The notes: generated from the letters alone by a model not told the origin. A stretch of 64,000 bases of DNA from Rhodopirellula baltica SH 1 (GCF_000196115.1 NC_005027.1:372001-436000); one strand, 5' to 3'; positions 37,154 through 46,773 are shown, numbered from the stretch's first letter. Numbers and translations are program-made.

Positions 37154-39349
37154 ATGCCTTCGTCTCTTTCCGCAATTTCATTCCGTGCAGCGGTGATGCT
37201 CGCATGCTTGTCGACGCATGCCGTCGGCCTCGCCGATCATCATGACGTCTACTTACTTGCCGGTCAGTCCAACATGGATGGACGAGGTCAGGTCAGCGAC
37301 CTGTCAGAGGAGCAGAAACAATCAACGGGCGATGCAATCATCTTCTATCGTAGTGTCCCTCGTGAGAGCGACGGTTGGCAAACGTTAGCCCCCGGTTTCA
37401 GCGTGCCTCCGAAGTACAAGGGAGATCTGCCATCGCCGACGTTCGGACCAGAGATTGGTTTCGCGCGGTCGATGTCAAACGCCAATCCAAATCAAAAACT
37501 AGCGTTGATCAAAGGTTCCAAAGGTGGCACCAGTTTGCGAGCCGATTGGAAACCTGGCGTGCAAGGAGACCCCAAAAGCCAAGGCCCACGCTATCGCGAC
37601 TTCATTGAAACCATACGCATGGCAACAAAGCAACTGAGCGATCGCGGCGACCAGTTCACCATCCGCGGGCTGCTGTGGCATCAAGGCGAATCAGATTCGA
37701 AATCCAGCACCGAACGGTACCGACGACGATTGGAAGAATTGATCGTGCGAATTCGCGAAGACGTAGGTGTACCGGACCTGCCCGTCGTCGTTGGTGAAGT
37801 CTTCGACAATGGCAAACGCGACAATGTCCGCACCGCAATTCAGGCGGTCGCCGCGGCCAGTTCCACGGTGGGACTTGTCTCGTCAGAGGGCACCACCACC
37901 TGGGATCCCGGCACGCACTTCGACGCCCGCAGCCAACTGTTGTTGGGAGAACGATACGCAGTTGCCATGAGTGAACTGCCGGCTCCCATACCGGCTACCG
38001 GTTCATCGACCTCGGTGCAGCAACGAACAGACCGCCCCAATGTCTTGTTCATCACTGTGGACGATCTAAACGACTGGGTCGGTTGTCTCGGAGGCAATCC
38101 TGACGCGCAAACTCCCAATTTGGATCGCTTCGCTCAGCAAAGTGTTTTGTTCAACAACGCACATTGCCAAGTTGCACTCTGTTACGCGTCGCGAGCATCG
38201 TTCATGACCGGAATGTACGCTTCGAAAACCGGCATCTACAACAACTCGTCGAAGTCCGCCCGTGACGCTTACCACCGAGCGAAACAGATGCCCGTATGGT
38301 TTGGCGAGTCTGGTTACCGAACAATGTGCATGGGAAAGATCTACCACAACGACCATGGTAAGAAAGCCTATTGGGATGAGATCGGACCAAAGACGTTGCG
38401 TTGGGGACCGGAACCTCCAAACGGTCGACAATTTACAAAACGTTTCGGCAAAGACGCTCAAGACTCCTTGGCTTGGGCGGCGTTGGACATCGAAAAGGGC
38501 GGCATGCCCGATGAACAAATCGCGGCTTGGGGAATAGAAAAACTAGACCAAGAATACGATCAGCCTTTCTTTCTGTCGCTCGGTTTTTACAAGCCACACA
38601 CGCCGATGACGGCTCCCAAACGTTATTTCGAACAATTCGATCGAGATAGCCTGACTCTGCCGAACGTATTGGAGAACGACTTAGATGATGTGCCGGAAAT
38701 CGGACGCCGCTGGGTGCTCGACCGCAGCAAACTAATCGCGGAAGAGGCGGTCAAACAATACAGCCCAACCTACCGACGAGAACTTGTTCACGCTTACCAT
38801 GCCTGTGTCGCATTGATCGACGACTGCATTGGCCAAGTGCTCCGCAAATTAGACAACAGCCCCTACGCAAACAACACGATCGTTGTCCTGTGTTCAGATC
38901 ACGGTTGGCATCTCGGTGAAAAGAATCACTGGCGTAAATGGATGCCCTGGGAAGAATCAACCCGCAGTCTTTTGATCGTGCGAACTCCTGACGCGGCTGG
39001 ATCAGGACAGGTCTGCCAGCGAACTGTCGGCTTGATCGACATCTACCCAACCCTCGCAGAACTCTGCGAATTATCGCCTCCTGACGGGCTGCAAGGACTG
39101 AGCTTCCGAAAGCTGCTCGACAATCCAGACGGCCCCTGGGATCGCCCCGCACTGACGTCCACCAAAGCGGGCAACCACACGGTTCGCTCCGACCGTTGGC
39201 GTTACATTCGTTACATCGATGGATCGGAAGAACTCTATGATCACGACGTCGATCCAAACGAGTGGCACAATTTGGCGAATGACCCATCGATGAATTCCAT
39301 TAAGAAACAACATGCGGAATGGATCGACCGCCTTACGGAATCAAACTGA
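37154..39349 (+). CDS. SASA acetylesterase-sulfatase fusion
   Basis: About 731 aa from the ATG at 37154 (MPSSLSAISFRAAVMLACLSTHAVGLA, signal peptide); an upstream ATG at 37112 is less likely. The N-terminal domain (about 25-280) is a sialate O-acetylesterase-type SASA fold: VYLLAGQSNMDGRG with the catalytic Ser, KGGTSLRADW, and LLWHQGESDS with the conserved Gln/Glu. The C-terminal domain (about 295-731) is a sulfatase of the iduronate-2-sulfatase/choline-sulfatase-like kind: RPNVLFITVDDLNDWVGCLGG, signature CYASRASFMTG (Cys-x-Ala-Ser-Arg), GKIYHN, LCSDHGWHLGEKNHWRKW and TLAELCELSPPDGLQG. The pairing suggests removal of O-acetyl and O-sulfate from the same sugar. Confidence 0.9.
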   Translation: MPSSLSAISFRAAVMLACLSTHAVGLADHHDVYLLAGQSNMDGRGQVSDLSEEQKQSTGDAIIFYRSVPRESDGWQTLAPGFSVPPKYKGDLPSPTFGPEIGFARSMSNANPNQKLALIKGSKGGTSLRADWKPGVQGDPKSQGPRYRDFIETIRMATKQLSDRGDQFTIRGLLWHQGESDSKSSTERYRRRLEELIVRIREDVGVPDLPVVVGEVFDNGKRDNVRTAIQAVAAASSTVGLVSSEGTTTWDPGTHFDARSQLLLGERYAVAMSELPAPIPATGSSTSVQQRTDRPNVLFITVDDLNDWVGCLGGNPDAQTPNLDRFAQQSVLFNNAHCQVALCYASRASFMTGMYASKTGIYNNSSKSARDAYHRAKQMPVWFGESGYRTMCMGKIYHNDHGKKAYWDEIGPKTLRWGPEPPNGRQFTKRFGKDAQDSLAWAALDIEKGGMPDEQIAAWGIEKLDQEYDQPFFLSLGFYKPHTPMTAPKRYFEQFDRDSLTLPNVLENDLDDVPEIGRRWVLDRSKLIAEEAVKQYSPTYRRELVHAYHACVALIDDCIGQVLRKLDNSPYANNTIVVLCSDHGWHLGEKNHWRKWMPWEESTRSLLIVRTPDAAGSGQVCQRTVGLIDIYPTLAELCELSPPDGLQGLSFRKLLDNPDGPWDRPALTSTKAGNHTVRSDRWRYIRYIDGSEELYDHDVDPNEWHNLANDPSMNSIKKQHAEWIDRLTESN

Positions 39350-39419
39350 CTCGACCGAGTCGACATCCGCAATACGTTTCTCGCCCTACGCAAACTTCCC
39401 CAACACCGATCGCGACGAC

Positions 39420-40355
39420 ATGAAACCACAACTCGTTCTTGTAACTTCCCTACTTTGCTTCACCGCCAACATGGTGGTGGCGCAAGACGTCACTCACAGT
39501 TTTCTGGCGTGCGGCCAGAAGACATACATCATGGGGGCCGATGGGGAAGCAAGCTGGACATATCCGTCCGCCACTCGCGATGGTTACGTGCTCGACGACG
39601 GCACAATCATTTTGACGTTGAACAAATCCAAACGTCATCGTGGAGGAGCCGTCGTTCGCATCGCTCCCGATGGAAAGGAGACATTGATTTGGAAAGGCAC
39701 CCAAAGCGAAGTCAACAGTGCCCACCCAACCGCCGACGGAACGTTTGTCATCACGGAAGCGGGCGACAACCCCAGACTGCTCGAGATCAGCAGCACCGGA
39801 AAGGTGATTCTCGAATTCCCGCTCGCGTGTCAAAAGAAAAATCATCACATGCAAACACGCATGGCTCGCAAACTTGCCGATGGCACCTATCTTGCCCCGC
39901 ACCTTTTTGACTTTGCCGTGTTCCACTATTCGCCTGAAGGTGAGGTCCTGGGCAAATTGGACACCACCGTTCCAGGCGACAGCGATCACGAAATTCACAC
40001 TTGGCCGTTCACTGCGATTCGCCATGGCGAGGGACAGACACTCGTCTGTTGCACTCATGGCAATCGAGTGATCGACTTTGACTCAGACGGCAACGTGGTC
40101 TGGACGTTGACCAACGAGGACCTTCCCGGCAAATGGCTGCAAGATCCTTGTGGAGCTCAACTGCTTCCCAATGGCAACCTTGTCATCACCAGCTACGCCG
40201 GCGGGCGAGCGGATGTGAATGCCCCAAAACTGTTTGAAGTGACCCGAGACAAAGAAGTGGTGTGGACCTACAGCGACGGACAAAAGGTTGGCATCCACAA
40301 CTTCCAAATCCTCACCACCAACGGGGAAGAAATCGCAGGGCCGGTGCTCAAGTGA
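39420..40355 (+). CDS. Secreted beta-propeller protein
   Basis: About 311 aa from the ATG at 39420 (MKPQLVLVTSLLCFTANMVVA, signal peptide); the frame is open back to 39312 but would overlap the previous gene. Repeats such as ADGEASWTYPSATRDGYVLDDG, RIAPDGKETLIWKG, SSTGKVILEFPL, FDSDGNVVWTLTNEDLP and VTRDKEVVWTYSDGQKVG indicate a WD/PQQ-like or arylsulfotransferase-like propeller. Such proteins are common next to planctomycete sulfatases; the function is unknown. The final residues end cleanly at AGPVLK. Confidence 0.8.
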   Translation: MKPQLVLVTSLLCFTANMVVAQDVTHSFLACGQKTYIMGADGEASWTYPSATRDGYVLDDGTIILTLNKSKRHRGGAVVRIAPDGKETLIWKGTQSEVNSAHPTADGTFVITEAGDNPRLLEISSTGKVILEFPLACQKKNHHMQTRMARKLADGTYLAPHLFDFAVFHYSPEGEVLGKLDTTVPGDSDHEIHTWPFTAIRHGEGQTLVCCTHGNRVIDFDSDGNVVWTLTNEDLPGKWLQDPCGAQLLPNGNLVITSYAGGRADVNAPKLFEVTRDKEVVWTYSDGQKVGIHNFQILTTNGEEIAGPVLK

Positions 40356-40384
40356 GTGGCATTGGCTTCCAGCCTGTGATCGCA
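40355..40384 (+). repeat. Short dispersed repeat motif
   Basis: AGTGGCATTGGCTTCCAGCC followed by TGTGATCGC, nearly the same as the outer arms of the inverted-repeat element at 32332-32593. It starts at the stop codon of the propeller gene and can form a small GGCT...AGCC stem. Confidence 0.5.
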
Positions 40385-40480
40385 CGAAGGCCCCGAACAC
40401 GCATACACCCGTGCACCCAAACATCCAACGCAGCGATCCCCAAACATTCCTGCTCGCCCAGCAACACCGATTGATCTTCC

Positions 40481-41953
40481 ATGAAGCTCCGCCTCCAAGT
40501 CCTGATGTGCGTTTGTTTGATGCAGGGATTCTGTGTCGCCGCTCCACCTAACTTCGTTGTCATCTTCACCGATGACCAAGGCTACGAGGACGTCGGGTGC
40601 TTTGGCTCGCCCGACATCCGGACGCCGCGTTTGGATGCGATGGCAAAGGGGGGCATGAAGTTCACCAGCTTCTATGCTCAACCGATCTGCGGACCATCGC
40701 GAGCCGCTTTGATGACCGGATGCTATCCGATGCGGGTGGCGGAACGAGGTCACACCAAGCAGATCCATCCGATTCTGCACGAAGACGAAGTCACCATCGC
40801 GGAAGTGCTGAAAACAAAGGGCTACGCCTCCGCTTGCTTTGGAAAATGGGACCTCGCCAAACACGCACAGTCTGGCTTCTTCTCGGACTTGCTGCCAACC
40901 GGCCAGGGATTCGACTACTTCTACGGAACGCCCACCAGCAACGACCGTGTGGCGAACCTCTATCGCAACGAAGAGCTAATCGAACCGGAATCCGACATGG
41001 CCACGTTGACTCGGCGCTACACCGACGAAGCCATCTCGTTCATCGAAAAGAATCAGAACCAGCCATTCTTTGTTTACATCCCTCACACGATGCCACACAC
41101 GCGGCTGGATGCATCCAAAGATTTCAAAGGCAAAAGCAAGCGTGGCCTGTACGGCGACGTCATCGAAGAAATTGACTTCAACGTTGGCAGGATCCTGGAC
41201 TCGCTCAACGAATTGAATCTCGCTGACAACACCTATGTGCTGTTCACCAGCGACAACGGCCCTTGGTTGGTCAAGAACAAAGGTCACGCGGACGGGCATC
41301 GACTAGGTGACCACGGTGGATCCGCCGGTCCACTTCGAAGCGGCAAGGTATCAACCTTTGAAGGCGGTGTTCGTGTCCCCGCGATTCTTTGGGCACCGGG
41401 CAAGGTCCCCGCGGGAACCGTTTGCGATTCCATCGCGACGACCATGGATGTGATGCCAACTTTGGCCGCTCTCGCCGGTGCCGAAATCCCAACCGACCGA
41501 GTGATCGATGGGGAAGACATTCGGCATCTCTTCCACGGTGAATTTGACAAAGCCGATCCTGACAAAGCTTTCTTCTACTACTTGCGAGTCCACCTGCAGG
41601 CCGTTCGCCAAGGCAAATGGAAACTCCACTTGCCTCGCGAGAAAGAGCCTGTCGGAGCCGCTCCGTTCGGTCGCAACGCCCACATCGCTCCGAAAGATCG
41701 AATAGGCTTCAAGCAACCTTTCTTGGTTGACCTGGACAACGATTTGGGCGAAACCACGAACGTGGCAGCGGAGAATCCAGAGGTCGTTGAAAGACTGCTC
41801 GGCCTGGCCGAATCAATGCGAGATGACCTGGGCGATTACGATCGAGTCGGAGAGAACATGCGGTTCTTCGATCCACTGGATGTTCGCCCGACAAAACCGC
41901 CCGTCCCAGCTCCTCCCGCACGCAAGGGTCAGCCTTCACATTCGAACAAATGA
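40481..41953 (+). CDS. Secreted sulfatase
   Basis: 490 aa with a Cys-rich signal peptide (MKLRLQVLMCVCLMQGFCVA). Motifs: PNFVVIFTDDQGYEDVGCFGSPDIRTP, signature CGPSRAALMTGCYPMRVAE, GYASACFGKWDLAKH where the usual GKWH His is Asp, and VLFTSDNGPWL. The C-terminal section HLQAVRQGKWKLHLPREKEP is typical of sulfatases that carry an LxVxP-like tail. The missing GKWH His is replaced in several genuine sulfatase subfamilies, so loss of function cannot be assumed. The next sulfatase starts 52 bp downstream. Confidence 0.92.
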   Translation: MKLRLQVLMCVCLMQGFCVAAPPNFVVIFTDDQGYEDVGCFGSPDIRTPRLDAMAKGGMKFTSFYAQPICGPSRAALMTGCYPMRVAERGHTKQIHPILHEDEVTIAEVLKTKGYASACFGKWDLAKHAQSGFFSDLLPTGQGFDYFYGTPTSNDRVANLYRNEELIEPESDMATLTRRYTDEAISFIEKNQNQPFFVYIPHTMPHTRLDASKDFKGKSKRGLYGDVIEEIDFNVGRILDSLNELNLADNTYVLFTSDNGPWLVKNKGHADGHRLGDHGGSAGPLRSGKVSTFEGGVRVPAILWAPGKVPAGTVCDSIATTMDVMPTLAALAGAEIPTDRVIDGEDIRHLFHGEFDKADPDKAFFYYLRVHLQAVRQGKWKLHLPREKEPVGAAPFGRNAHIAPKDRIGFKQPFLVDLDNDLGETTNVAAENPEVVERLLGLAESMRDDLGDYDRVGENMRFFDPLDVRPTKPPVPAPPARKGQPSHSNK

Positions 41954-42005
41954 ATCGCTGACGCTGTCGCTCACACACGCCACATTCCATCCTCACACGC
42001 CAAAC

Positions 42006-43415
42006 ATGAAACACTGCATTGATTCGTTGGCCATCGCCATTGTTGCCGTTGTCTTTCTAGGCAGTTTTACGGAAGCCCACGCTGACGATCGTCCCAATAT
42101 CATTCTGTTGCTTGCGGATGACCTTGGTTATGGAGACCTGTCCTGCTTTGGAAGCCCCGCTGTCAAAACGCCTCACTTGGACCGCCTTGCCAGTGAAGGA
42201 TTGAAGTGCAATCGCTTTTACGCAGGTTCGGCTGTTTGTTCTCCGACGCGAGCCTCCGTGTTGACCGGGCGCTATCCCCTTCGGTTTGGAATCACCAAGC
42301 ACTTCAATGACCGGAACGGATGGCTGCCCGAATCAGCGACGACGGTGGCCGAACTTTTGAAAGACGCGGGTTACAACACGGCGCACATCGGCAAGTGGCA
42401 TCTCGGTGGACTGCATGTGGACGAACCTGGCAAGCGACTGACCAACCAGCCCGGCCCCCGCCAACACGGGTTCGATTTCTATCAAACGCAGATCGAGCAG
42501 CAGCCTCTTCGAGGTCAGATGGGGCGTGACAAAACCCTGTTCCGAAAAGGTGGAACGGTCCTTCTTCGAAACGACCAACGGATCAGCCAAGACGACCCGT
42601 ACTATCACAAACACTTCACGGATGCCAACGGAGACTTCGCGGTCGAAATGATCGAAAAGTTGTCAAGCGAGGAAGATCCTTTCTTCATCAACATGTGGTG
42701 GCTCGTTCCTCACAAACCCTATGAGCCTGCTCCCGAGCCGCATTGGTCCGACACCGCCGCAGACGACATCACCGACGATCAACATCGCTTCCGCTCGATG
42801 GTGCAGCACATGGACGCCAAGGTCGGTGCGATCCTGCGAAAGCTCGATGAACTAAAAATCGCCGACAACACGCTGGTCCTCTTCACCAGCGACAACGGCG
42901 CGGCGTTTGAAGGTTTCATTCATGATTTGAAGGGCGGAAAGACGGAACTGCACGATGGCGGAATTCGCGTGCCGATGATCGTTCGCTGGCCAGATGCCAT
43001 TCCAGCGGGTCAAACATCGCAGACGTTTAGCCACACGAACGATTTGTTGCCAACCTTTTGCGACGCCGCCTCCGTCCAGCTCCCGAGCGATTTGCCTTTG
43101 GATGGATTGAGTTTGCTATCGCATTGGAAGGGCGGGACTCCACCGAGCCAGGTAGAACGCGGGACGGTGTTCTGGCAGTTGGATCTCTACAAGAGTCTTC
43201 AACGCCACTATCCCAAACCCAAGCCCTACGCGACCGAAGTGGTGATGCGGGGAAACTGGAAGTTGCTCGCGTTCAAGGGCAAACCGGTCGAGCTGTTTGA
43301 CGTGGGGGCGGACCCCAACGAGAAACGAAATGTGCTGGCCGAGCATCCTGAACTGGTCGCGTCCCTGAGTGCTCAACTCAAGGACTGGCTCAACGAGCCA
43401 CGCGTGACCAAGTGA
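42006..43415 (+). CDS. Secreted sulfatase
   Basis: 469 aa from the ATG at 42006, chosen because it starts a signal peptide (MKHCIDSLAIAIVAVVFLG); the frame is open 93 codons upstream inside the previous gene. Motifs: RPNIILLLADDLGYGDLSCFGSP, signature [59 protein letters not shown]. All usual formylglycine, metal and sulfate residues are present. Ends LAEHPELVASLSAQLKDW. It is immediately followed by a DUF1080 gene (44 bp). Confidence 0.93.
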   Translation: MKHCIDSLAIAIVAVVFLGSFTEAHADDRPNIILLLADDLGYGDLSCFGSPAVKTPHLDRLASEGLKCNRFYAGSAVCSPTRASVLTGRYPLRFGITKHFNDRNGWLPESATTVAELLKDAGYNTAHIGKWHLGGLHVDEPGKRLTNQPGPRQHGFDFYQTQIEQQPLRGQMGRDKTLFRKGGTVLLRNDQRISQDDPYYHKHFTDANGDFAVEMIEKLSSEEDPFFINMWWLVPHKPYEPAPEPHWSDTAADDITDDQHRFRSMVQHMDAKVGAILRKLDELKIADNTLVLFTSDNGAAFEGFIHDLKGGKTELHDGGIRVPMIVRWPDAIPAGQTSQTFSHTNDLLPTFCDAASVQLPSDLPLDGLSLLSHWKGGTPPSQVERGTVFWQLDLYKSLQRHYPKPKPYATEVVMRGNWKLLAFKGKPVELFDVGADPNEKRNVLAEHPELVASLSAQLKDWLNEPRVTK

Positions 43416-43459
43416 ACCGGCCGAAGCAACGGCTGCCCAACCCATCGAGAGAGAGAACG

Positions 43460-44224
43460 ATGATCCTCAGAAACCTGCCACTTCGCTCGCTACTCCTTTG
43501 CATGTTCGTCTCTGCATCGGTGAACCCGGCGTTCGCATCGGACAACACGGTTGCATCGACACTTGGTCAGCAACCGCCTGAGGATGCCGCCGTTTTGTTT
43601 GACGGCTCGGGGCTGGATGCCTGGAAACCGTTTTCGTGGCAGTGGATCAATCCCAACGACGACCAGCAAGAAGTGCAATGGAAGATCGTGGACGGCGAGG
43701 CGATGGAGATCGCGTTTGAAATCGAAGGCAAACGCCGAAAGCAGTTTCTTTGCACCAAGCAAACGTTTGGCGACTATCAATTGCATTTGGAATTTCAACT
43801 TCCCGATGGCGATAGCGGCAACAGCGGGATCTTCTTCGGGCCGATGTACGAACTGCAAATCCTCAACACCGCGGGCAAAGATCGTCCTGGACTGGGCGAC
43901 TGCGGTGCGATCTACCAAATCCGGGCCCCCGACGTGAACGCAGCACTGGGGCCGGGCCAATGGCAAACGGTGGACCTGGAATATCAAGCGGCCCAGATCG
44001 GTAAGAACGGGTTCATGACGGAAAACGGTGCTGCTCGTGTCACCGTGCGACTCAATGGAACGTTGATTCACGATGACTTCAAACTGTCGCTTCGCCGGAA
44101 TAAGTACGCTGCATTTCCCGAGGAACCAACCTCGCCAATCGTGCTGCAGGAACATGGCTCGAAAGTGAAATTCCGAAACATCTGGCTGGTCGAACAACCG
44201 TCTCAACCAGCGATTGCGAAGTAG
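43460..44224 (+). CDS. Secreted DUF1080 protein
   Basis: 254 aa from the ATG at 43460, preceded by a GAGAGAGAG stretch as ribosome site; signal peptide MILRNLPLRSLLLCMFVSASVNPAFA. DUF1080 (3-keto-disaccharide hydrolase/concanavalin-like) single domain: DAAVLFDGSGLDAWKPF, VQWKIVDGEAMEI, DYQLHLEFQLPDGDSGNSGIFFG, YELQILNTAGKDRPGLGDCGAIYQIRAPDVNAALGPGQWQTVDLEY (in parts), VLQEHGSKVKFRNIWLVE. The stand-alone version of the domain found fused to three other genes in this window. Confidence 0.92.
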   Translation: MILRNLPLRSLLLCMFVSASVNPAFASDNTVASTLGQQPPEDAAVLFDGSGLDAWKPFSWQWINPNDDQQEVQWKIVDGEAMEIAFEIEGKRRKQFLCTKQTFGDYQLHLEFQLPDGDSGNSGIFFGPMYELQILNTAGKDRPGLGDCGAIYQIRAPDVNAALGPGQWQTVDLEYQAAQIGKNGFMTENGAARVTVRLNGTLIHDDFKLSLRRNKYAAFPEEPTSPIVLQEHGSKVKFRNIWLVEQPSQPAIAK

Positions 44225-44394
44225 AAATCATCTTCGGTGGCGGTGATCCCGACTGTTTCCCAGTGTTCAGTCCGGGGCTGCTTTCTCGGTAGCAAAAACA
44301 TCACGAGAATCGGTGTAACAAATTGAATTCGTGAACGCTTTGTCAGGCAGAGACAAGTTCTTAGCCATGCTCCTGCCAGACAAAGGACCAACCG

Positions 44395-45333
44395 ATGTGC
44401 GTCAACGTGAAATCCCGCTTCTCGCCAATCGTTGCCGGAACGCTGCTTCTCTTAGCGACCGTCGGATCGGCGGACGCGTTTGGCAACGACTTTCCCATAC
44501 TGAGTGATGTCTTGCCGACAATGCCGGAACGGGTGAGAGACATCGACCTCGATGAAGATTGGATGGCCAACACGGTCGTGCTCGTCGGGACGGGTGACGA
44601 CGACAAAATATCCGTTGTGGTCGACGACGAAAGAATTCGCTTCCACGTCGATGGCCGTTCCGTAGGTCGGATCGACCTGGATGATCTACCCAATCGCCCT
44701 CAAGACGAAGATGAGGACTCGCCGTCCGAACTGGAGATGCCGCTCAACATCATTGTCTCTGGTGGATCCGGCAATGATGACATCTCGCTCGAGATCGAGC
44801 CTTCAGACGATCCCTCAACTGACATTCGAAATCGGGCAATCTTCCTGCTCTACGGTGATGAAGGCGATGACACACTGACCAGCGTCAATGCCAACCAAGT
44901 GTTCTTCGTCGGAGGAATCGGAACAGATCTGTTGATGGGCGATGGATCAGGCTCCACCTATGCTGGCTGCGACATGCTCAATACTGATTTCGAGACGTTG
45001 CGTTTGATCTGCATGCCGGACATTTCGATGGACATCATCGTCCCCGGTCATGCCAGTAGCACGGCGTTTCGCAACTACTACCAACAATTTGAACCGACGA
45101 CCTACGTCAGCCCAAGAGTAACGAGCGTTGAATTGACGCCGAAAAAATTTCCGAATGTGCCGGTGATCGCCAGTCGAGAAAAGCAGAACTCGACGATCAT
45201 CGACCCCACGCCCATCGTGTTCGACTCAATCCTCCTCGACCGGGATCGCGTCATCAACAAAATTGGATGCATCGTCCAGGATGTCAGCTTCACCGATGAC
45301 GGAATGAATATGGTCTTCACTGACGTGGAATAG
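44395..45333 (+). CDS. Secreted acidic protein with RTX-like repeats
   Basis: 312 aa. A signal peptide (MCVNVKSRFSPIVAGTLLLLATVGSADA) is followed by an Asp-rich region with GTGDDDKISVVVDDE, SGGSGNDDISLEIEPSDD, YGDEGDDTLTSVNANQVFFVGGIGTDLLMGDGSGS (in parts). The GGxGxDxL/GDxGDD words resemble calcium-binding RTX nonapeptides but are few and irregular. The last about 110 residues show no pattern I recognise. Probably an extracellular or periplasmic protein of unknown role at the end of the sulfatase run. The ATG at 44395 follows GGACCAACCG, a weak ribosome site. Confidence 0.65.
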   Translation: MCVNVKSRFSPIVAGTLLLLATVGSADAFGNDFPILSDVLPTMPERVRDIDLDEDWMANTVVLVGTGDDDKISVVVDDERIRFHVDGRSVGRIDLDDLPNRPQDEDEDSPSELEMPLNIIVSGGSGNDDISLEIEPSDDPSTDIRNRAIFLLYGDEGDDTLTSVNANQVFFVGGIGTDLLMGDGSGSTYAGCDMLNTDFETLRLICMPDISMDIIVPGHASSTAFRNYYQQFEPTTYVSPRVTSVELTPKKFPNVPVIASREKQNSTIIDPTPIVFDSILLDRDRVINKIGCIVQDVSFTDDGMNMVFTDVE

Positions 45334-45464
45334 ATCGAGTCGTCCAGGATCAAATCGCCGGGGCCTTCGACTGATTCTCGCATTCCACGGCGCGGCGAAT
45401 GCCCGGCTAGCACATTGCTTCTATCACGCCACGCATCAACGCAAGCAAAACGACGCGTGTGCAA

Positions 45465-45501
45465 ACAAAAAACCTCGCCCGCAATGAACGGGCGAGGTTT
45501 C
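45465..45501 (-). terminator. Rho-independent terminator of the DUF1559 gene
   Basis: The minus-strand stem AAACCTCGCCCG...CGGGCGAGGTTT (12 bp, loop of about 7 nt) is followed by a run of T residues. It lies about 30 bp past the stop of the DUF1559 gene and reads in its direction. Confidence 0.9.
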
Positions 45502-45531
45502 AAACCGATGTCAGTCTATGTCAGCGACAGA

Positions 45532-46773
45532 TCAGAACTCTTCACTGATCACTTCTTTCGAATCACGAGTACCGAGAGATCCCCAAACCCCGTATGGGCT
45601 GGGTGAGCCGGGACGCAGCCCTGGCAAGTCACGACAAACAGTGTTCTGTTCCAAGTTGCCGGTATCGATGCTCTCAGTGATAAACTTCACCGCACCGTCA
45701 CCCATCAACACGTGAGCACCGCCCGCGTGGCGACTACCTGCTGATGAGATCACACCGGAGTGGTTCCCGTCACCACCATCGTGCACGCAGTTGGCACTGT
45801 TCGGTGCTAAGATTGTGTGGAACGCGGTGTAGTAAGGACGCGAGTCAGCCCAACGTGCATGCTTGGCTTGTGACAAGTTATCGCTCACGTTCGCGGTCGG
45901 ATCATAAAACTGCGGACGCGACGGATCGATGTGGGCACCTGTTGCACAACGCGCGGGAATCAAAATCGTTTCGTTTGGTCCCAGCATCGAAGTGATGTTG
46001 CGAACGAAGTCCGCACTGACCTCGCGTTTGCCACCTGACGTGACGACTTCACCCGCCGCGACGGTGTTGGAAAGTCCATCGAGAACATCGCGAAACTGGA
46101 CCTTGTTGCGGTTCCAGAAAAAGCCACGCTGTGCAGCACGTGCACGCGTCACGGCCCAGTCTTCGTCGCGATTGTTCAGGTTGCCAAAGAATCCAAAGTC
46201 ATTGACGCCACCGTTGTTGCCTCGGTCAACCGCGTCGCCGACAGAGCAAGCGTAATTCGTACGCGCCAACTGTCCGGGACCGTTCGCCTGGCCACTATCG
46301 CTTGGGCAACGGTAGGCAGGGATTTGAGTGACCCAAGGCACATAAGTTGTCTGCCAAGGACAAGGTCCCATCGCAGGCCATGCTCCGTTGACGCTACCGG
46401 GCAACGCTTGCCCCGCAGTCACCAATGTGCTGGGGTTTGAAATCTGTTCCCACAAACCTTGCTGCTCGATGTAAGGCAAAACCGGAACCAGCCAGCTGAG
46501 GAACAGCCGGTTACTTTGGTTGGTGCCGTCGGTCATGCTGATTTCTTGCTTCGTTCCGGTGCCGGACTGTGGCACTTGATTGAACGCGCTGTGGTAGTTG
46601 TGAATCGCAAGTCCGATCTGTTTGAAATTATTGCTGCACGACATTCGTCGTGCTGCCTCACGGGCGGCTTGAACGGCTGGCAACAACAGGCCGACGAGAA
46701 CGCCAATGATCGCGATCACGACCAACAGCTCCACCAGAGTGAAACCTGGTCGCGCACGATGAGTTTTTTGCAT
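45532..46773 (-). CDS. DUF1559 prepilin-like protein
   Basis: 413 aa. The type IV prepilin leader is clear: GFTLVELLVVIAIIGVLVGLLLPAVQAAREAARR (shown in parts: RPGFTLVELL, IIGVLVGLLL), with cleavage after Gly. Then the DUF1559 pattern CSNNFKQIGLAIHNYHSAFNQVPQSG and near the end DGGDGNHSGVISSAGSRHAGGAHVLMGDGAVKFI (shown in parts: SRHAGGAHVLMGDG). These H-X9-DG proteins are greatly expanded in Planctomycetes and are thought to be pseudopilins of unknown function. A strong terminator follows. The gene is monocistronic. Confidence 0.95.
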   Translation of the reverse strand: MQKTHRARPGFTLVELLVVIAIIGVLVGLLLPAVQAAREAARRMSCSNNFKQIGLAIHNYHSAFNQVPQSGTGTKQEISMTDGTNQSNRLFLSWLVPVLPYIEQQGLWEQISNPSTLVTAGQALPGSVNGAWPAMGPCPWQTTYVPWVTQIPAYRCPSDSGQANGPGQLARTNYACSVGDAVDRGNNGGVNDFGFFGNLNNRDEDWAVTRARAAQRGFFWNRNKVQFRDVLDGLSNTVAAGEVVTSGGKREVSADFVRNITSMLGPNETILIPARCATGAHIDPSRPQFYDPTANVSDNLSQAKHARWADSRPYYTAFHTILAPNSANCVHDGGDGNHSGVISSAGSRHAGGAHVLMGDGAVKFITESIDTGNLEQNTVCRDLPGLRPGSPSPYGVWGSLGTRDSKEVISEEF

